From RGIG8775 sp045612185 (lineage in GTDB: Bacteria; Bacillota; Clostridia; Oscillospirales; CAG-272): 21,813 bases of DNA. A program made the translations under genes and the position numbers. Shown here piece after piece: positions 8,689 to 19,000 of this stretch (its first letter is position 1; each line of letters opens with the position of its first letter). Below the pieces are notes generated by a model. That model was not told the origin of the DNA, made no database searches, and saw only the letters and a program-made list of their open reading frames with translations. The DNA lies in the NCBI GenBank assembly GCA_045612185.1, contig JAZKYO010000001.1, forward strand, positions 1 through 21,813. Reading direction: 5' to 3'.

Positions 8689-11600
8689 TCACTTTTGAAA
8701 TTTTCCGGCTATATCTTCACTTATTTTCAAATCAAAGGATTTACCCGAGACCTTATGCGAGCGGAAAGTGCCGCACGAGTTAAGCCAACCGACAAAATCC
8801 TTAAATTCATCAAAGTCCTTTAAAGCCCCGCTGTCCGCAAAGCTTTCCAAAAACCTTGCTGTCTGCAAGCCGTATAAATCAGCAAAGCCGTAAAGAGAAT
8901 CGGGCGCGCCCACGCGGCAGTACTCAAGCAACACGCTGTGACCTGCCAAAAGAAGCCTTTCCGCAATTCCCTCAAGCTGCTTTTCTTTTTTGTAGAACAG
9001 CACCGTCTTAAGAAGGCTTTCGCGAAGCTTCACGATAAGAGGCGTGCGGGAAATACGTCCCGAAATTTTTTCAACAAGCGATGCGCCCGCGCGAGCGGCT
9101 TTAACTTTTACAAGCCCATCTTCAGCCATAGCGTCGTACAGCCTTGCCCATTTTTCAACCGTTACTCGGTTATTCACAGCCCACGCGAAGAGCTTTTCGG
9201 GAGAATCAGCCCCTACAGGCTCATCTCCGTCAAGCACGGGAATTTTTTCCGACTCCGCGCCGCAAACCAACACCTCAGCGCCGATCTCCTCGTCAAATTC
9301 GGTAACTATTTCGCCAAATTCAAGAGCGTAAAAGATCGCTTTAGCGATGCGGCTGTCAAATTCTTTCTGTTTTGACGGAGCTATAAATGGCAACGCGCAA
9401 TACTCGCCGTCAACACATCTGAAAATATGAGGATTCCACATCTGAGAATCCTGATTTCGCATAATCTCAAAGGCTTTCAGATAATTCTTATAAGCAATCG
9501 GGGTCTCGCCATTTTCGTGTAAAGCATCAACAAAGTGAAGCTGAACGTTGCTTAACTCACGTCTTACGTAAATACAGCTCTTTGGAACGTCAGCGCTGAA
9601 CACCACTTCTCCATGACCCTCGTTAACGTACGAAAGCATAGATGTCTTAAGACTTTCGTCACTTCCGTCCTCCGTCGAAGCAGCCGACGCGGGAAGAAGT
9701 ATTGTAGTAACCATCTTTACGTCGTTGAAACCGATGTGTTCTGTGGGCATACGAAGTCTGAGAGGTGCCGATCTTCCCGTAAACGCGCGGCTGAGATTGT
9801 GCGTTTTACCGAAGCTTGAAACGTCAGCCACGGTAAGCATATCAGGATTATTTAAAACCTCAATCACAGTCTTATCAAGATGCTCTTTATAAAATTCGCT
9901 TGCGCGCAAATCACTTTCGTAGAGACCAAGCTCTTTTTCAACCACCGTTCTGACGTCAGCGCGGGAAATTCCGCCAATACCTTCAATAACGAGTGCGCAA
10001 ACCAACTTTCCGTCTCTGGGATCACGAACCGAATAATCTGTTCCGCCGTGCGAAGAGAAGGAAATATAACTGTCACAAGCAAGCAACTTATCCTCAACCG
10101 CGGTAGCGATATAAACAGTATTTCCGGAATCGCGGGAATCAGCGAGAATATCGTCCTTAAGGTCTATCTCAAGCTCGCCCGAAATGCGCTCGGCAGTCTC
10201 GAAGAAAACTCGGTAGCCGGCTATAAGCTTTTCAATAATTTTCAGCACCCTGTCCTTAAAGGTCGCCTTAAGCATTGAAAGCACTCTGCCGCTAAAGCCT
10301 CTGACGTCCTCAATAAAGACTTCAAGATCGCGCTCGCTTCCGCCTGCGGCAGTCTCGGAGCCGTCAACAAGCTCCATAAATCTTTCCTCGCCGCGCTTTG
10401 CGTAATGGCAAGTATTTTTAAGCTTTTCCATTACAAGGAATTGGTCGGGAAGCAAAGAAACCCGCATTTTCGCAAGCGTCTCGGCATCCACAACAAGGTC
10501 CTTGTCAACAGTCAGCTTAAGCTCCTCGTAAGCGATACAAAGACGAGCCAAAGCGTAAGACGGATGAACGTATTTGCCGTCTATCTTAAGCAATGAGTTC
10601 ACAAGTGAATACTTGGCGTCTTCAGCCTCCGAAATAAGCGCCGCCTCGATTTCAGCCATACCCACGCGGAGCGACTCCATGCAAGACACGTAGCAATCCG
10701 ACAGCTTTGAGTGTACTCTCTGCGCCGCCTCAACCATAAGCGCCTTACGCTTTCCAAAGTCAAGGAACGCAAGCTTTGCGGGCTTTTCAATCTTAGTTGC
10801 TCTGCCCTCCAAAACCTCATCTACCGCCTCGGATGCGCTGCGTCCGTACTTATCCTCAAAGTATTTTTCTACAATGTCAAAGCAATCGGCTTCAAAAAGC
10901 CCCTGTGGGACAGCCGCATTTGTGGCATCGTTCGATTCTCTGCCCAAGAGCGCGTTTTCACCGCCCTCAAACTCCGAAAGTCCGCCAATGGCTCCCACCA
11001 CCGCCGAGCTGTAATCAGCCGCGGTATTATCAAAGAAATATCCGTATGCGCGCGCCTCGCCTATTTTGCGATTTATCTCGCGCATTGCCAGGCGGTGAAG
11101 CGAAAGCCACTCACCGTCGATGTCGCAAAGCAGCTTGCGCTTTGCGGTATATTTTACGATGCTATCCACGCTGTAGCGCACCTTTGTAAGTGAAACCGCG
11201 CCGTAAATATCATCAGTTGTTTTCAAATTTTTTTCCGAACGCTTTGCCGCAGAGCCTCCGTCTATGCAAAGCGATCTCAGCACGTCCGCAACAACCGTTT
11301 CATGCTCCTCAACGGTCTGCAAACCGACTATTTTTTCAAATAAGTAGACCTTATCAAAGGGCGCCGCCTCGGGATTTGCGAACATATCCGAGTCAGAGTC
11401 AAAAACAGTCTCCTCAAAATTTTCGCCCTTAAGCTTAATGAAAAGCTCTGTGGGCGAGTGCTTTCCAATCTCGCACTCGCGCTTGTATCCCATAGAAATG
11501 AGATCTATTGCGTGTAGCTCACGCAAAGCAGCGTAGGCATTGGAGTTGCCCTTTATAACCTGCTCCCGCGTGAATCCGTTCTCGTAAACGTCGGGACAGG

Positions 11601-12138
11601 TAAGCATAGCCGAAACGTTTATAACCTCTCCGCCCGCTTTTTTCACGAGATTTTTAAAGTAGTATGTAAGTGGGAGGAACAATCCTCCGCCGGTGCCTCC
11701 CACAAGGGACGCCACCGTATAGATTTCTATGTCACAAGGATAGCCGCATTCCTCAACAAAGGCTTTCACCTTTTCCTCAAGGCTCGCGACTGCGCCCTCG
11801 TTACCAAGAAAGCTCGCAAAAGACAACAGAGCCTTGGTTCTCCACAAATTGGCGCCTTTATCCATCATAAGCCCCTTCAAGAAGCTTGATCCGTCCTTGT
11901 TCCAATCACATGGAAACCATTCTTTTATATTATCAGCCCCGATAGTCTCAACGACCGTCTCAAGAGATGCGCCGTTAGTCATCGGCACGGCAACTGCCGT
12001 ACCCGCCTCGGTAAATACGCTTTTATCGGTATCAACGGCAAAAGAAACCGAGTGTATTCCGCTCGTATTCCGCGAAAATTTTTCCGCTACGGCGCATCCG
12101 GTTTCGCCTATTCCAATCAAAAGAATATTTCTTCCCAT
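8689..12138 (-). CDS. Large tubulin/FtsZ-like GTPase, divergent paralogue (Tubulin_2-type)
   Basis: A 1149-residue cytoplasmic protein. The start MGRNILLIGIGETG (glycine loop near residues 8-14) and the signature GGTGGGLF (147-154) match the nucleotide-binding loops of the FtsZ/tubulin superfamily; FtsZ itself has a GGGTGTG-type loop. At over 1100 residues it is about three times the length of FtsZ and fits the large tubulin-like class often annotated as tubulin-like doman-containing protein. Blocks shared with the upstream paralogue run through the whole length: a VDTD/FDTD stretch, EWFP, ANAYA-LREL, PEAAPF, VRYSVDS/VRFPIDS, and MWNPH near the C-terminus, so the two arose by duplication. I could not place a clear T7-loop catalytic acidic residue, so GTP hydrolysis is unproven. 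The ATG has AAGGAG eight bases upstream. Its leader in the operon contains two hairpins that may set its expression relative to the first tubulin gene. Confidence 0.88.
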   Translation of the reverse strand: MGRNILLIGIGETGCAVAEKFSRNTSGIHSVSFAVDTDKSVFTEAGTAVAVPMTNGASLETVVETIGADNIKEWFPCDWNKDGSSFLKGLMMDKGANLWRTKALLSFASFLGNEGAVASLEEKVKAFVEECGYPCDIEIYTVASLVGGTGGGLFLPLTYYFKNLVKKAGGEVINVSAMLTCPDVYENGFTREQVIKGNSNAYAALRELHAIDLISMGYKRECEIGKHSPTELFIKLKGENFEETVFDSDSDMFANPEAAPFDKVYLFEKIVGLQTVEEHETVVADVLRSLCIDGGSAAKRSEKNLKTTDDIYGAVSLTKVRYSVDSIVKYTAKRKLLCDIDGEWLSLHRLAMREINRKIGEARAYGYFFDNTAADYSSAVVGAIGGLSEFEGGENALLGRESNDATNAAVPQGLFEADCFDIVEKYFEDKYGRSASEAVDEVLEGRATKIEKPAKLAFLDFGKRKALMVEAAQRVHSKLSDCYVSCMESLRVGMAEIEAALISEAEDAKYSLVNSLLKIDGKYVHPSYALARLCIAYEELKLTVDKDLVVDAETLAKMRVSLLPDQFLVMEKLKNTCHYAKRGEERFMELVDGSETAAGGSERDLEVFIEDVRGFSGRVLSMLKATFKDRVLKIIEKLIAGYRVFFETAERISGELEIDLKDDILADSRDSGNTVYIATAVEDKLLACDSYISFSSHGGTDYSVRDPRDGKLVCALVIEGIGGISRADVRTVVEKELGLYESDLRASEFYKEHLDKTVIEVLNNPDMLTVADVSSFGKTHNLSRAFTGRSAPLRLRMPTEHIGFNDVKMVTTILLPASAASTEDGSDESLKTSMLSYVNEGHGEVVFSADVPKSCIYVRRELSNVQLHFVDALHENGETPIAYKNYLKAFEIMRNQDSQMWNPHIFRCVDGEYCALPFIAPSKQKEFDSRIAKAIFYALEFGEIVTEFDEEIGAEVLVCGAESEKIPVLDGDEPVGADSPEKLFAWAVNNRVTVEKWARLYDAMAEDGLVKVKAARAGASLVEKISGRISRTPLIVKLRESLLKTVLFYKKEKQLEGIAERLLLAGHSVLLEYCRVGAPDSLYGFADLYGLQTARFLESFADSGALKDFDEFKDFVGWLNSCGTFRSHKVSGKSFDLKISEDIAGKFQK

Positions 12139-12167
12139 GTGGGTCTCTCCTTTTCAATTAATATCTC

Positions 12168-12222
12168 ATCCGCTTCCGGGTTACCCCGGAAGCGGATATA
12201 ATAACGCTTAACTTCAAGCGTT
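12168..12222 (-). promoter_or_regulatory. Two tandem RNA hairpins between the tubulin-like genes
   Basis: Within the 92-base gap between the tubulin-like genes there is a perfect 13-bp stem (12168-12180 with 12185-12197, loop of four) and a 7-bp stem AACGCTT/AAGCGTT (12203-12209 with 12216-12222). In the direction of transcription neither is followed by a clean T-tract; the strong one runs into GAGATATTAATT and then the ribosome site of the next gene. They are therefore more likely an mRNA-stability, processing or partial-attenuation element than a full terminator. The rest of the operon has gaps of 55 bases or less. Confidence 0.6.
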
Positions 12223-12230
12223 TTCAGGCA

Positions 12231-15200
12231 TTATTCCTCGTCAGCGTCATCAGCCTCGGACTCAGCGCCCTCAAGGAGCTCCTCCTCAACGACTACGCCG
12301 CTTCCGTAGATAAGATTGCTAAGCTTTGTAAGGGAAATATCCTGATAGAAGTATACGTCCATACGTACGTTACCCTTATCGTCCTTAGGCGAATCGGTGG
12401 ATACGGTAAGGAATACACCCGCATCGTTGATCCAGTTTGCGATTCCGCGGAATCTCGCGATCTTTTCCTTAGCCTCGCGAACGATCTTAGCGTGCATAAT
12501 AGCCTCAAATACCTTACCAACCTGCTGTCTGTATACGTCAACAAAGCTGTCGGAATTCTTCTCGGGATTAGCTCTGTAAGCGCACATTTCGTAGAAGATC
12601 TCGTAAACGACCTTAAGAATACGCTCAGCGTCGTCGCAGTCGCGTCCGATCTCCTCGCTGGTCTTGATCATATGAGCAAACTCGATAACGGTAGGACCAA
12701 CAACCTTTTCGTTCTGTACCTCTGCCTTTTCTGCCTTTTCTGCCTTCTCAGCCTTGCCCTTCTTGGCGGGTTCCTTGATTTCAAAGGACTTATCCTCGTA
12801 AAGTCCCTCGGTAAGGAGCTTCATAAACGGCGAAGCGGTAAGCTTAGCCTCAAGAGTAGCTCTCTCCTGAGAGCTGTCGCTGGAAAGGCTGGGAAGCTTG
12901 TTCATCTGTTCGATGATGCTCTTGTCAAACTGACCGCTCCAGTTTTCAACGTAATCTCTGTCATCGTTTCTGATCCATGTAAGAAGGTGAGCGATGTTGG
13001 TGGTAGTAACGAGTCTTCCCTCAACGTCGGTAATCTTCTCGCTGCCGCACATAAAGTAGCCCTTGGGCGAGTAGGTAATCTTCTTGGTCTGGAACGCGAA
13101 CAGAAGAGCCTTAACCATCTGCTTGTCGCACTCCTGCTCCTTCTCCTCGTTCATAAAGGGAAGGTATCCGCGCTTGTAAAGGTCGTTACCAAGGTGGGGG
13201 TTCCACATATCGGTACCGTACTTCTTGAAGTTTTCGATAGCCTTCATGTAGTTTCTGAAGTAGATGTTATCCTCACCAAGCTCATCAAACTTAGCTATAC
13301 GGAGAGGAGTGATATCCATAATCTCACCGGTGCAGTAAAGAACCTGGTCGGGAATGCTGGAAACCAGCGATACTCTTACAGCGGGGTTACCCGAGTACTT
13401 ACGGATAAACTGCTCTGTGCAGGACTCGATAACGCTACTCTCGTTGCTCTGGTCAGCGGGAAGCGAAAGTCCGAACTCGTCAGCCTTCTTCTTTATGTAC
13501 TTACCTGTGTTCTTGGACATCATGAATACCATAACCTCGGAAGGACGAACAAGATTCTTGTGGTCGCCGTCAAAGTCAACGCGGAGCGAAGGATGAGCAA
13601 GATCCTGAGCAAGCGCGAGCTTTTCGCGGAAGGTATCGATCATCTGAGTATCGTTACCCGCGCTGGAAGCTACGATAGCCTCAATGATGTTAAGAGACAT
13701 AAGCTGAGCAAACGCGTCGCTCTTCTTAAGGTTCTCTGTATAAGAAGCGATCATACCGTCAAAGAGCTTGCGGTAAGCGCCGGAATCGTTTTCGTTGTAG
13801 TTGCCCTCTCCAACAGCAGCCGCAGCCGAAGCGTATACACTGTCAAATACGCCGCGTCCAACTACGTTATCGGTCTCAATAAGAGTTTCGGGAGTCTCGG
13901 GACCTGCGGACTCAAGAACGAAATCAAATATGTTCTGCTTGTCTTTCTCAGAGGAGTATACGTTGATAACGCTGTCAACGTCCTTAGAGTCTCTTCTGAG
14001 AGCTGTCTTCGTAGCCTCTTCGAGATCCTCCTTCTCCTTGTCAAAGCGCTTGAAGAAGTCGCGGAACTTGTTGATAAGCATATCAACACGCTCTTCCATC
14101 TGCTTGTATACAAGCAACTCTATCTGTCTCTTTGCCTCAGCCTCAATCTTCTGGAGAATATGAGGAGCGTCAGTACCAAGAACTTCCATATCCTTCTTGA
14201 AGTTAGACTTTCCGCCGCCTGCTCTCTTACCGTCGTAGCTGCCCTTTGCAGCCTCAACAAATCTGGAGTCTCCTGCCTCAGCATATGCGCTTCCCTTTCC
14301 GTCCGTAACGTCGGGAAGATTCTTAACGAGAGAGTCAAGCAAAGTAATCTTAAGGGGATCTCTTGTGTTGATAGCAGTCCATACATCACCGTCGGTCTTA
14401 GCCTCGTCAGCAAGAAGCTTTCTGAGTATGCAAAGACGAATAAGACAAGCAACAGGGTGAAGGAACTTGCCGTCGTTCATAAGCAATCTGTCAACAAGAT
14501 AATAAGACTTACCTACTATCTCGCTCTTCTTCTTATCAAGAGTGATGATAGCGTCAGCGGTGCTGCCTCTTGCAGCCTTGATTCTGTCTACACACTCTCT
14601 GAAATAAGCGAGGAATATAGCGTTAAGCTTTTTAGCGGAATCCACAACGAGTTCAGCGCTAAGCTTATCGTTGATTTCAAGAGCCGATTCAATTTTCTTT
14701 GTATAGTTGGAAGATTCGGGAATCTTAGCGTCAATAAGCTTCTCCTCAATTTCCTCAATATAAGCCTTTATGGGCTCGTCTCTGGTAATCTTTCTCTTAG
14801 CTACCGAGTCATACTTTTCAAGGCATCTCTCAACAAGCTCGCTAAGAGCAGCGCTTCCGTTTTCAACGAGGCTGTCAAGCTCATCAAGTACAACTGCCGC
14901 ATACTCGGCATTGTTCATTGTAAGTCTGCCGCCCATAGACTTGGCGTTAACTTCCATCTCTTTGATCTTGCGCTCTACCTGATTGTGAAGAATAAGCCAC
15001 TCCTGGTTGCAGGACTCCAAAGTTTTTCTATGAGCGATGTACTCAAGAACCGAATCTATGGGGAAACGAACCTGAGCAGTGGAAACACCCGCGTAAACCG
15101 CGTTACTACCGTTACACCCGGAACGAAGAAGTTCGTGGTTGGAAAGCTCGCTGTCGAACTTAGCGCCTATCTCGGTACAAAGCATAGTATAAAGCGAGTT

Positions 15201-16049
15201 TGCAAGAACGATATTGTGAGCCTCAACAGAGTTGATGTTGGGAATCTTGTCAAGAAGGAATATCTGCGAGAAAGGCGCAGCCTCGGGAGTCCAGAAGCGC
15301 TCGTCGGAAGCGTCGAACAGCACGCCAACCGTAGGCTCATCGGGATGACCGATGCGGAACTTAACGGGAGCCTTCTTACCGTTTGTCTTGTCGCTTCTGT
15401 TGTAGCCTCTCGCTACAAGGTTGATGGCGTTAAGCTCACGCAGAATAGCGTAAGCGTTAGCGTAAACCTTAATCTTGTTTTCGGGTGTCTGTGAATCGGA
15501 ATAGATATCGGGAAGCGCGATCATAGCGTTTACGATAGGATCTTTTCCGAGATTCTTTCTGAGGTAGCGCTTAGCGTAAAGCGCGATCGGGATAAAGGAA
15601 CCCGAACCAGTACCGCCCGCAACGGAAGCGATAACGTAAACCTCGCAAACCGCACTGGGATCGGCAACCATGCCCTCGAGAGCATCGATAAATACCGAGC
15701 GGGTAACCGGCTTGTGCATAAGGTTAAGGAATGCAAGGTAGGACTTCTTTCTCCACTGAGAAGCGCCTCTGCTCATTTCCTGAGCGCGGATAGCCTTGTC
15801 GTCAAGGGGGAACCACTCCTCAAGGTATTCCTTACCGAATCTGTCGCAGATAGTACCTACGCTGGCGTTATCCGCAAGAGGAACCTTTTTTGCGCCCTCA
15901 ATTCTCTTAAGGTCTCCGATGTCGGTATCAAACACCAACGCGGTAACTTTGTTGCCAGTCTTATCTTTGAGCTCTTCGCGCTTCTTGTAGAAGATTTCAA
16001 CAGCTCTGCTACCTGTTCCACCAACGCCTATCAAAAGAATGTTTTTCAT
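12231..16049 (-). CDS. Large tubulin/FtsZ-like GTPase (Tubulin_2-type), first of two
   Basis: A 1272-residue cytoplasmic protein. The N-terminus MKNILLIGVGGTGSRAV closely resembles the FtsZ first nucleotide loop (GxGGxG), and AGGTGSGSF at ~144-152 is a good tubulin/FtsZ G-box. The rest is far longer than FtsZ and mostly helical. A charged Lys/Ala/Glu segment at ~1098-1109 is encoded by four near-identical 9-base units (12722-12757), and the protein ends in an acidic tail (AESEADDADEE). The family is expected to bind GTP and polymerise; genome-context work (Makarova and Koonin 2010) placed a large tubulin-like family with vWA proteins in a predicted membrane-remodelling system. The ATG is preceded by AAGGAG (7-base spacing), 35 bases after the vWA gene. 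Compared with its paralogue it keeps the more canonical loops and may be the catalytic member of the pair; that ranking is inference. Confidence 0.9.
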   Translation of the reverse strand: MKNILLIGVGGTGSRAVEIFYKKREELKDKTGNKVTALVFDTDIGDLKRIEGAKKVPLADNASVGTICDRFGKEYLEEWFPLDDKAIRAQEMSRGASQWRKKSYLAFLNLMHKPVTRSVFIDALEGMVADPSAVCEVYVIASVAGGTGSGSFIPIALYAKRYLRKNLGKDPIVNAMIALPDIYSDSQTPENKIKVYANAYAILRELNAINLVARGYNRSDKTNGKKAPVKFRIGHPDEPTVGVLFDASDERFWTPEAAPFSQIFLLDKIPNINSVEAHNIVLANSLYTMLCTEIGAKFDSELSNHELLRSGCNGSNAVYAGVSTAQVRFPIDSVLEYIAHRKTLESCNQEWLILHNQVERKIKEMEVNAKSMGGRLTMNNAEYAAVVLDELDSLVENGSAALSELVERCLEKYDSVAKRKITRDEPIKAYIEEIEEKLIDAKIPESSNYTKKIESALEINDKLSAELVVDSAKKLNAIFLAYFRECVDRIKAARGSTADAIITLDKKKSEIVGKSYYLVDRLLMNDGKFLHPVACLIRLCILRKLLADEAKTDGDVWTAINTRDPLKITLLDSLVKNLPDVTDGKGSAYAEAGDSRFVEAAKGSYDGKRAGGGKSNFKKDMEVLGTDAPHILQKIEAEAKRQIELLVYKQMEERVDMLINKFRDFFKRFDKEKEDLEEATKTALRRDSKDVDSVINVYSSEKDKQNIFDFVLESAGPETPETLIETDNVVGRGVFDSVYASAAAAVGEGNYNENDSGAYRKLFDGMIASYTENLKKSDAFAQLMSLNIIEAIVASSAGNDTQMIDTFREKLALAQDLAHPSLRVDFDGDHKNLVRPSEVMVFMMSKNTGKYIKKKADEFGLSLPADQSNESSVIESCTEQFIRKYSGNPAVRVSLVSSIPDQVLYCTGEIMDITPLRIAKFDELGEDNIYFRNYMKAIENFKKYGTDMWNPHLGNDLYKRGYLPFMNEEKEQECDKQMVKALLFAFQTKKITYSPKGYFMCGSEKITDVEGRLVTTTNIAHLLTWIRNDDRDYVENWSGQFDKSIIEQMNKLPSLSSDSSQERATLEAKLTASPFMKLLTEGLYEDKSFEIKEPAKKGKAEKAEKAEKAEVQNEKVVGPTVIEFAHMIKTSEEIGRDCDDAERILKVVYEIFYEMCAYRANPEKNSDSFVDVYRQQVGKVFEAIMHAKIVREAKEKIARFRGIANWINDAGVFLTVSTDSPKDDKGNVRMDVYFYQDISLTKLSNLIYGSGVVVEEELLEGAESEADDADEE

Positions 16050-16084
16050 GATTTTTCTCCTTTTTAATCAGTCTTGTTTATCTT

Positions 16085-19000
16085 TTATAATTTTACGAAG
16101 AATATTACGGACTCAAGCGTTCCGTTATCGTCCAAAACACCATACGCACGGTTGCTTGCGTTGTAAATATACTTGGGATCTATCTTTGTTTTTGTAGCCT
16201 GGAAGAGAGTCTTCATATCCGGACCGTGGAGTTCAAGTGCTTTCGAAATACTTCGCACTCCCTTCTCTCCGTTTTTGCGGTATGCTTTCTTACATTTGTC
16301 AATGTATTCCTGTACAGGCTTCCACTTAGGCTTTCCGTCTTTTATGTTAGCCTCAACGATGTTGTCTCCTCTGAAGCTGAAGGTCGCCTTTCCGTCTTTC
16401 GTGAAGCCGTACTTAATCGTACCAAACGCCCTTACTTCCTCTTGGTGACCCCAAATGAAAATCTTATGGAAGCGTTTTATATGCCACAGCCACTTTTCCT
16501 TAAAGCCTATGTTCACGTATTTCACTGCAAAATAAGCGTCGGGCTGGTTGAAATCGGATATGGTTATAAACATTCCCGTAGGAAGATTCTTAGCATGACC
16601 GTTGAAGAATCCCACTACCCACGAAACAAGGAACAGCAGGAAGATGAACAACAGCACACGCCATATGTATTCAACAATGTTGCTTGGAGTAAAGGTTACA
16701 AAATCCGAAGCCGAAGCCCCTCTGTATTCCACCTCAACCGTTTTGTCTCCGCCGAATATGAACATTGACATAAAGTTGACTGGGATTATATTGTACCATT
16801 TTCTCACAACACGATATTCAACCACCGGCTCGCCGTTCACCTCGGCAACATCCGCGCTGTAACCGACAGGCAGCCAGAACTGCCAGGTAAACAAGCCGTC
16901 GCCGCCAAACTTGAACTCGCCCGCGTCAAGACCCGCGCGAAGCTCGTCGGCAGCAAGCAGAGCGCCGTCTCTGATAACCTTAAAGTAAAGCACCGCACCG
17001 CTCTTGTTTATGTTAAAGCGGTCAACCTCTTTCTTTCCCGAATCAACTGCCTGAATATCATACTTGATATCGCCTACGATAAGCTCGGCAAACTTGGAAA
17101 TCGAAACAGTCGGGAATTTATCGCTGTTAACTGAAAGCGTAACCTTTTTTGAGCCGTTGGAAATCGAGCTCATATGCTCAGCCTTCGGCACGTAAGTGAT
17201 GGTATTCTCAGCGACGGTTGCGTACCCGGTAACGTCTTTTTCGTCAAACTCAAGCTTGTAGGTTATGATATCGTTTGAGAAATCAAACGCCTTTCCGCCC
17301 GCCGTCAGTTCAAAGGTAAACGGAGTGGTATTACTGAGAATTCCGTGTTGGGTAACCGAGATGGGATTCTGCCCCTTGATCTCGATTTTCAACTCCTCGG
17401 GACAAAGGCTGATAGCGCTCTTTCCCGTTCTTGACAGATTGTCGGGGTCAACCACCGTAAACAGAACCTCGTAGTCGCCGTAAGCGCCCGAGCTTTCGTT
17501 TACCGAAACCTTAGCCTTTCCGTCAGAGCCTATCGAAACCTTAAGCTGACTTTCCTTGCCGTCGGGTCCCTTAAGAACCGCGCTGCATTTGTAGTTGCTC
17601 ATTTCAGCCTTGGTAAGCGGCTTTTTGTCAACGATTACGGTGTACTCAAAGTCCGCCTTCATAAGTCCGGGCTTGGATTGGTCGTTGGCAACCACGTCAA
17701 CGCGGTAATCGTCCAAGCTCTCAAGAACCTTACAAGCAAGCTCGGCTTGCACCGTGTAGGATCCGTTAAGCACGCTCACCGTAACTACCGCAACCTCGTC
17801 GCCCGTAACAAGCGCGAACTCCTCGCCAACCTTGTAGCTGTTACCCGCGTAGGTAACGCTTGTCGTTGTTGAACCGAACAGCTCCTCAATGTCAACCGGC
17901 TGTCCCGTGGTCTGCTCAAACGCCTCGTAACCGGCTCTTACCTTATCACCGCCAAGCTTTGTGGCGTTGATTTCCTGCACCGATATGCGTTCCCATTTTC
18001 CACCGATATTGCACTCAAAGTAAGCGGAGACCCTGAGAGCAGGCTCGGTCATTATCGAAAGTCTTTTAACGGGAGCTGAGAACTCAAGCTCAAGCTTTCC
18101 TCCGTACAGATAGCCAGCATCCTTAACGATAGCCGAATATCCGTCTTTCATCAAAGTGCCCTTATCGTCAACGGTAATACTTTCGGCTTTTATCACACAC
18201 GGCTGAGCTATGCTTAGACTCTTGCCGTTGTAGGTTGCGGATTTCAAGGTAGCTCCGCAGTCCTGCGCGATAAGCGACACACTCTTTATAGAATATTTGA
18301 ATTTGTCAAGGTCAAGAACAACCTTGTTTCCCTGCACCGAGTAGTCGGTGTCCTCAAGCTTACAGCGGCTTGAAAGCAGGTTTGCTATCTCCTGCATGTC
18401 GTTTATAAGCTTTTCGGAGGAATCGGCATCGTAAACTCTGAAAGGATAGTTTCCAACAAGCTGACCGAAATCAGCGCTTTTGGGAGCTCCGCTTCCAAAT
18501 CCGATAAAAATCGTATTCATCACGGGATACTTCGTGATATAGGGCTTTAAAAGCTCCTGAGCCGACACAAGGTAGCTATTGCCATCATCGTTAAAGGCTC
18601 CGTCACTCAGGATAACCAACCAATACTCGGTTTCATCCTCCTTGGAAGAAATGTCAACCTCCTCTCTAAGTCCCTGATTGGTAAGGTGTTGCATAGCCAC
18701 ACCAAGGGGGCTTGGACCGGGGGTTCCACCATTGGGGTTCTTCAAAAGATCATTACTCAAAGCCGATAAAATTTCGTCCGAGCGGTTTTTCTTTGAAAGA
18801 TCCACCGTAATACTGTTGCTCACCGAATTAACCGCTGATGTTCTGTCATACTTATCCTTTTTGTTCAACGGCGTAATAACAAGTGTATCGTCCGTACCCA
18901 ACATAGACAAAAGCATCTGAAGCGCGTATCTCGCATACGGATTTTTCTGAACAGGATTAGCGCTACCGGTAACAACCGGATCATTCATCGAGCCCGAGTT

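Noticed and set aside
12168..12197. Operon-splitting terminator between the tubulin-like genes
   Set aside because: The stem is strong but lacks a T-tract in the transcribed direction, and no promoter is evident before the next gene.
12492..15494. 1000-codon open frame on the plus strand
   Set aside because: Antisense to the first tubulin-like gene, no ribosome site, Leu/Val/Ser-rich mirror composition and no recognisable motif; it is a shadow of a long gene with biased codon use.
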